A stretch of 53,309 nt of DNA from Rhizobium sp. EC-SD404 (GTDB lineage: Bacteria; Pseudomonadota; Alphaproteobacteria; Rhizobiales; Rhizobiaceae), in the NCBI RefSeq assembly GCF_902498825.1, contig NZ_LR701457.1, positions 1 through 53,309 of the forward strand, in the 5' to 3' direction. This document shows positions 50,814 to 53,309 of this stretch, one piece after another. Position 1 is the first letter of the stretch; each line of letters opens with the position of its first letter. The translations under genes and the position numbers were made by a program. A model generated the notes under the pieces. That model was not told the origin of the DNA. It worked only from the letters and a program-made list of their open reading frames with translations, and searched no databases.

Positions 50814-52136
50814 TCAAGGGCGCGCTTGTGGCCACGCATCGTGAAGATCATCGATCACGAAGGCATGGGCGTGGCGTCGGTTGCCGGCATGCCCTCCTTG
50901 CGTCCAGTGCGGATGACTAGCCGGCAGGTTCGCATGGTCGTGTTCGACGACCTCAGGGTCGCCGGCAGGCCAAAGCATGGCCGAACAGGTTACGCCCGCG
51001 ACTGCGATCGTCGCCAAGATCGTGGCCGTGGCCGGCAGCCCGAGGCTGGCGCCGGCCCATCCCGCAAGCGGGTAGGTGACGAGCCAGCACGCATGGGACA
51101 GGGCGAATTGCGCGGCAAACAATGCCGGTCGGTCTTCCGGATGGGACGAGCGCCTGAGCAGGCGACCGGAAGGCGTCAGCGCGAGAGAAAAGCCAATGCC
51201 CATGAAGCCCCAAACCAGAAGCAGAAGGCCGTAAGAGTGGATGAACGCGGCGGCACCTGTGGCAATCGTGATCACCGACGCACCTGCAAGCATCACCGGA
51301 CGATCGGCGAGACTGTCGAGCAGCCGGGGCAGCAACAGCGCGACCGCCATGGATCCGCCGCCAAACGCTGCGAGCGCGCCCGCCGTTTCGCTTTGCCCAA
51401 GCCCGAAGATCGCCTGGACGTAGACGACGGTGTTGACGATGACGAATGCGCTGCCGCCGGCAACGGCCATGTTGATGGCCAGCAATCCGCGCAGGCGGGG
51501 TGTGGCGAGATAGATGCGGATGCCGCGCGTGGTGCGATCGTAGATGCCGCGAGGTTTGCTCGGCTTCGGGCTCGGAAGAAGGACCGTCAGCACGAGGGCT
51601 GCGGATGCGAGAAAGCCAACGACCGTGCCGGCAAAGAGATTGTGGAAGCTGATAATTGTGAGAAGAGCGGCGGCAATCATGGGGCTGACGAGACTTTCCA
51701 GATCATAGGCCAGCCTTGAGAGGGAAAGCGCTCGCGTATAATCCTTCTCGTCCGGCAGCACGTCTGGAATGGTCGCCTGAAACGTCGGCGTGAATGCAGC
51801 AGACGCCGACTGAAGCGCGAAGATCAGCACATAGACCTGCCAGACTTCCGAAACGAAGGGCAGCAGTAAGGCAACTGCCGCCCGGACGAGATCGAGCGCG
51901 ACCAGGGTTGTCCGGCGGGGCAACCGCTCGGCAAAGGCAGCAGCGATCGGCGCGACGCCGACATAGGCCACCATCTTAATGGCAAGCGCGGTCCCAAGCA
52001 CGGCGCCCGCGTTATCGCCGGCCAGATCGAAGGCAAGCAGGCCGAGCGCCACCGTCGCAAGCCCGGTGCCGAGCAACGCAAGGATTTGGGCCAGGAAGAG
52101 ATGCCGGTAGGTGCGGTTCTTGAGAACGGCAATCAT
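50814..52136 (-). CDS. MFS metal exporter with His-rich tail (NreB-like)
   Basis: A 440-residue transporter with 12 helices of the MFS (MIAVLKNRTYRHLFLAQILALLGTGLATVALGLLAFDLAGDNAG). Its C-terminus, about 45 residues, is His-rich (EHDHANLPASHPHWTQGGHAGNRRHAHAFV), as in the nickel exporter NreB. It is second in the repressor/MFS/NicO operon, starting 12 bases after the repressor stop codon. Its function would be Ni(II) or Co(II) efflux; the His tail would buffer or sense the metal. Confidence 0.88.
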   Translation of the reverse strand: MIAVLKNRTYRHLFLAQILALLGTGLATVALGLLAFDLAGDNAGAVLGTALAIKMVAYVGVAPIAAAFAERLPRRTTLVALDLVRAAVALLLPFVSEVWQVYVLIFALQSASAAFTPTFQATIPDVLPDEKDYTRALSLSRLAYDLESLVSPMIAAALLTIISFHNLFAGTVVGFLASAALVLTVLLPSPKPSKPRGIYDRTTRGIRIYLATPRLRGLLAINMAVAGGSAFVIVNTVVYVQAIFGLGQSETAGALAAFGGGSMAVALLLPRLLDSLADRPVMLAGASVITIATGAAAFIHSYGLLLLVWGFMGIGFSLALTPSGRLLRRSSHPEDRPALFAAQFALSHACWLVTYPLAGWAGASLGLPATATILATIAVAGVTCSAMLWPAGDPEVVEHDHANLPASHPHWTQGGHAGNRRHAHAFVIDDLHDAWPQARP

Positions 52137-52148
52137 GAGGAAGCGCCT

Positions 52149-52427
52149 TCAGAGATATTTTGCCAGTGCCTTGAGGTCGTCGACGAACTGGCGGTCCGGT
52201 CCCGCCTCGCGGTCGCTCGGCGTTCCCAGGCAATGATCGAGATGATCGTGAATGAGGGTCCGCTTGGCCTGCTGAACGGCCTTCTCCACGGCGTGCATCT
52301 GCTGCGCGATGTCGAGGCACGGACGCTCCGCCTCGATCATCGCAATGATGCTCTTGAGATGTCCTTCAGCGCGCTTGAGGCGCTTGACGATGTCGGGATG
52401 CGAGGCATGAAGGTCGGCATGAGTCAT
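52149..52427 (-). CDS. RcnR/CsoR-family metal-sensing repressor
   Basis: A 92-residue all-helical DUF156 repressor. Key ligands by family position are His3, Cys37 and His60 to His65 (LIHDHLDHCLG), resembling the His-Cys-His set of RcnR and DmeR for Ni(II) and Co(II). It is first in a run with MFS and NicO exporters and would repress them until metal binds. A G/C-tract operator lies 10 bases upstream. Confidence 0.9.
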   Translation of the reverse strand: MTHADLHASHPDIVKRLKRAEGHLKSIIAMIEAERPCLDIAQQMHAVEKAVQQAKRTLIHDHLDHCLGTPSDREAGPDRQFVDDLKALAKYL

Positions 52428-52436
52428 TGCAAGAAG

Positions 52437-52457
52437 CTATCCCCCCGGGGAGGATAG
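52437..52457. promoter_or_regulatory. G/C-tract operator of the RcnR-like repressor
   Basis: Arms CTATCC and GGATAG flank a CCCCGGGG core, with one extra base on the right. It lies 10 bases before the repressor start and before the divergent His-rich gene. CsoR/RcnR-family operators typically consist of a G/C tract flanked by AT-rich inverted arms. Confidence 0.7.
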
Positions 52458-52530
52458 GGCAAGCGCCATCATCTCGCCACCGAATCGCGGGAAAGGTGCT
52501 CTTAACCATTGCGGGGGTATCGCTGGCACT

Positions 52531-52908
52531 ATGGTCAACCGTCTTCAAAGCGTCGGGCTGCGCGTCGTCATCGCCTGTGCGGTGGCGTTGTCGCTTATGC
52601 TGGCGCCGCCGACGGGATCAATGTCCCATGATCCGTTCACGGTTGCGCAGGCAGAGGCCGAACGCCATCAGGCGCTTTCCGCAGAAATTGCAGAACGCGG
52701 ACATTCCCATGACGATGGCTGGAGCGATGAGGCCCACTCGGGTCATCTCCACGGTCATGATGCGTCGGACCATCTGCACGACACGCCAGGTGACCCGCCC
52801 GCGACGCCATCCATGCTTGTCGCCGCCAGCGAGAGCTGGGATGTCGCGAGCTTCTACGACATTCTCCCATTGCAGATATTCGAACTGGATCGACCGCCAC
52901 GCGCCTGA
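52531..52908 (+). CDS. Exported His-rich protein
   Basis: A 125-residue protein with an N-terminal signal (VVIACAVALSLMLAPPTGSMS) and a His/Asp-rich centre (GHSHDDGWSDEAHSGHLHGHDASDHLHD). It is divergent from the RcnR-like operon, shares its operator region, and is followed by a terminator and then a HupE/UreJ-type gene. It is probably a periplasmic metal-binding accessory for nickel or cobalt. No family name is known to me. Confidence 0.75.
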   Translation: MVNRLQSVGLRVVIACAVALSLMLAPPTGSMSHDPFTVAQAEAERHQALSAEIAERGHSHDDGWSDEAHSGHLHGHDASDHLHDTPGDPPATPSMLVAASESWDVASFYDILPLQIFELDRPPRA

Positions 52909-52919
52909 GCGATAGCCCG

Positions 52920-52937
52920 GCCTCGGAAAACCGAGGC
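52920..52937 (+). terminator. Intrinsic terminator after His-rich gene
   Basis: GCCTCGG and CCGAGGC form a 7-base-pair stem with an AAAA loop, followed by TCGTTCTTCCTC. It begins 12 bases after the stop codon. Confidence 0.65.
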
Positions 52938-52966
52938 TCGTTCTTCCTCAATGCGGATATTGATCC

Positions 52967-53309
52967 ATGACACGACCACCTTCTCGGGGTGGCGGTCGAA
53001 CGCTTCCGGCGTTCGCTCCCCGCCTCACGACCGGGCTTATCGCGCTCGGCCTGATGCTCGCCTTAGCGTCCTCGGCGCTGGCCCACGCGGTCACCGCCGG
53101 CGACCAGGGCTACATCCAGGAAATCAGCGGGGTGAACCTCATTCCGTTCATCTATCTGGGGGCCAAGCACATGGTCACCGGTTACGACCACATCCTGTTC
53201 CTGCTCGGCGTGATCTTCTTCCTTTACCGGATGCAGCACATCGCCATTTACGTGACGCTGTTTGCCATCGGTCATTCGACGACCATGCTTCTCGGCGTCT
53301 ACTTCAACA
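52967..53309 (+). CDS. HupE/UreJ-type membrane protein (cut at window edge)
   Basis: The first 114 residues of a membrane protein from the ATG at 52967. A signal peptide or first helix (LTTGLIALGLMLALASSALA) is followed by HAVTAGDQGYIQEISG and the HupE/UreJ pattern GAKHMVTGYDHILFLLGVIFFLY ... FAIGHSTTM. HupE and UreJ proteins are nickel-type permeases. The gene runs past the end of the window, so its length and C-terminus are unknown. It belongs to the nickel island. Confidence 0.82.
   Translation, partial: MTRPPSRGGGRTLPAFAPRLTTGLIALGLMLALASSALAHAVTAGDQGYIQEISGVNLIPFIYLGAKHMVTGYDHILFLLGVIFFLYRMQHIAIYVTLFAIGHSTTMLLGVYFN

Noticed and set aside
1..53309. CRISPR array, rRNA, tRNA or intact insertion sequence
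   Set aside because: No regularly spaced repeats, no transposase-like frame and no recognisable structural RNA sequence was seen; a dedicated tRNA scan was not possible.

Overview
The window (53,309 bases, GC-rich) comes from an alphaproteobacterium, most likely from or near the rhizobial orders. The evidence is a heme-type FixL with FixJ and FixK, two HWE-family histidine kinases, tandem Crp/Fnr regulators, an arcDABC operon and a typical alphaproteobacterial copper/RND/nickel cluster. This placement is inferred from gene content; no rRNA or tRNA gene was seen. Nothing shows whether the replicon is a chromosome or a plasmid.

Layout. (1) 1-4.4 kb: sparse DNA with copies of a dispersed intergenic repeat, a two-gene NmrA-like/SnoaL-like operon and its divergent TetR regulator with tandem palindromic operators. 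(2) 4.4-8.7 kb: a PAS-HWE kinase, then an operon encoding a KaiC-like double ATPase, a second HWE kinase and a single-domain response regulator. (3) 9.2-14.0 kb: a LysR regulator divergent from a run of MFS exporter, Tat-exported alpha/beta hydrolase, secreted cyclophilin-like protein and SDR oxidoreductase. (4) 15.7-35.1 kb: an oxygen-limitation island. It holds two Crp/Fnr proteins, FixLJ, a degenerate FixJ-like regulator, BON, SPW, DksA-like and FMN-binding proteins, two universal stress proteins, the arginine deiminase operon arcDABC, a P-type ATPase with a PEEFP motif, a DUF2892 membrane protein and a c-type cytochrome. Several promoters carry FNR/FixK-like boxes (TTGA-N6-TCAA) 50 to 80 bases before the start codon. 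(5) 35.8-49.9 kb: a copper island with a DUF411 protein, CopA, CopZ-like chaperone, DUF305 protein, CueR, a 42-residue Met-rich membrane peptide, an RND adaptor and pump, a cytochrome c and a second metal P-type ATPase. CueR-type promoters are visible in front of the metal genes. (6) 50.0-53.3 kb: a nickel/cobalt module with an RcnR/CsoR-type repressor, an MFS exporter with a His-rich tail, a NicO/RcnA-type exporter, a His-rich exported protein and the start of a HupE/UreJ-type protein cut by the window edge.

How it fits together. FixL would sense oxygen, FixJ would activate the FixK-type regulator, and FixK/FNR would act on the boxes to switch on arginine fermentation (ATP from carbamoyl phosphate), stress proteins and a cytochrome. 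The metal islands have their own sensors: CueR for Cu(I) and an RcnR-like repressor for Ni/Co.

Decay and novelty. There are a frameshifted VIT1/CCC1 gene, a frameshifted receiver gene after fixJ and a FixJ-like gene whose only well-placed start is AUU. A repeat family of about seven copies, with two hairpins, lies only between genes and always in one orientation.
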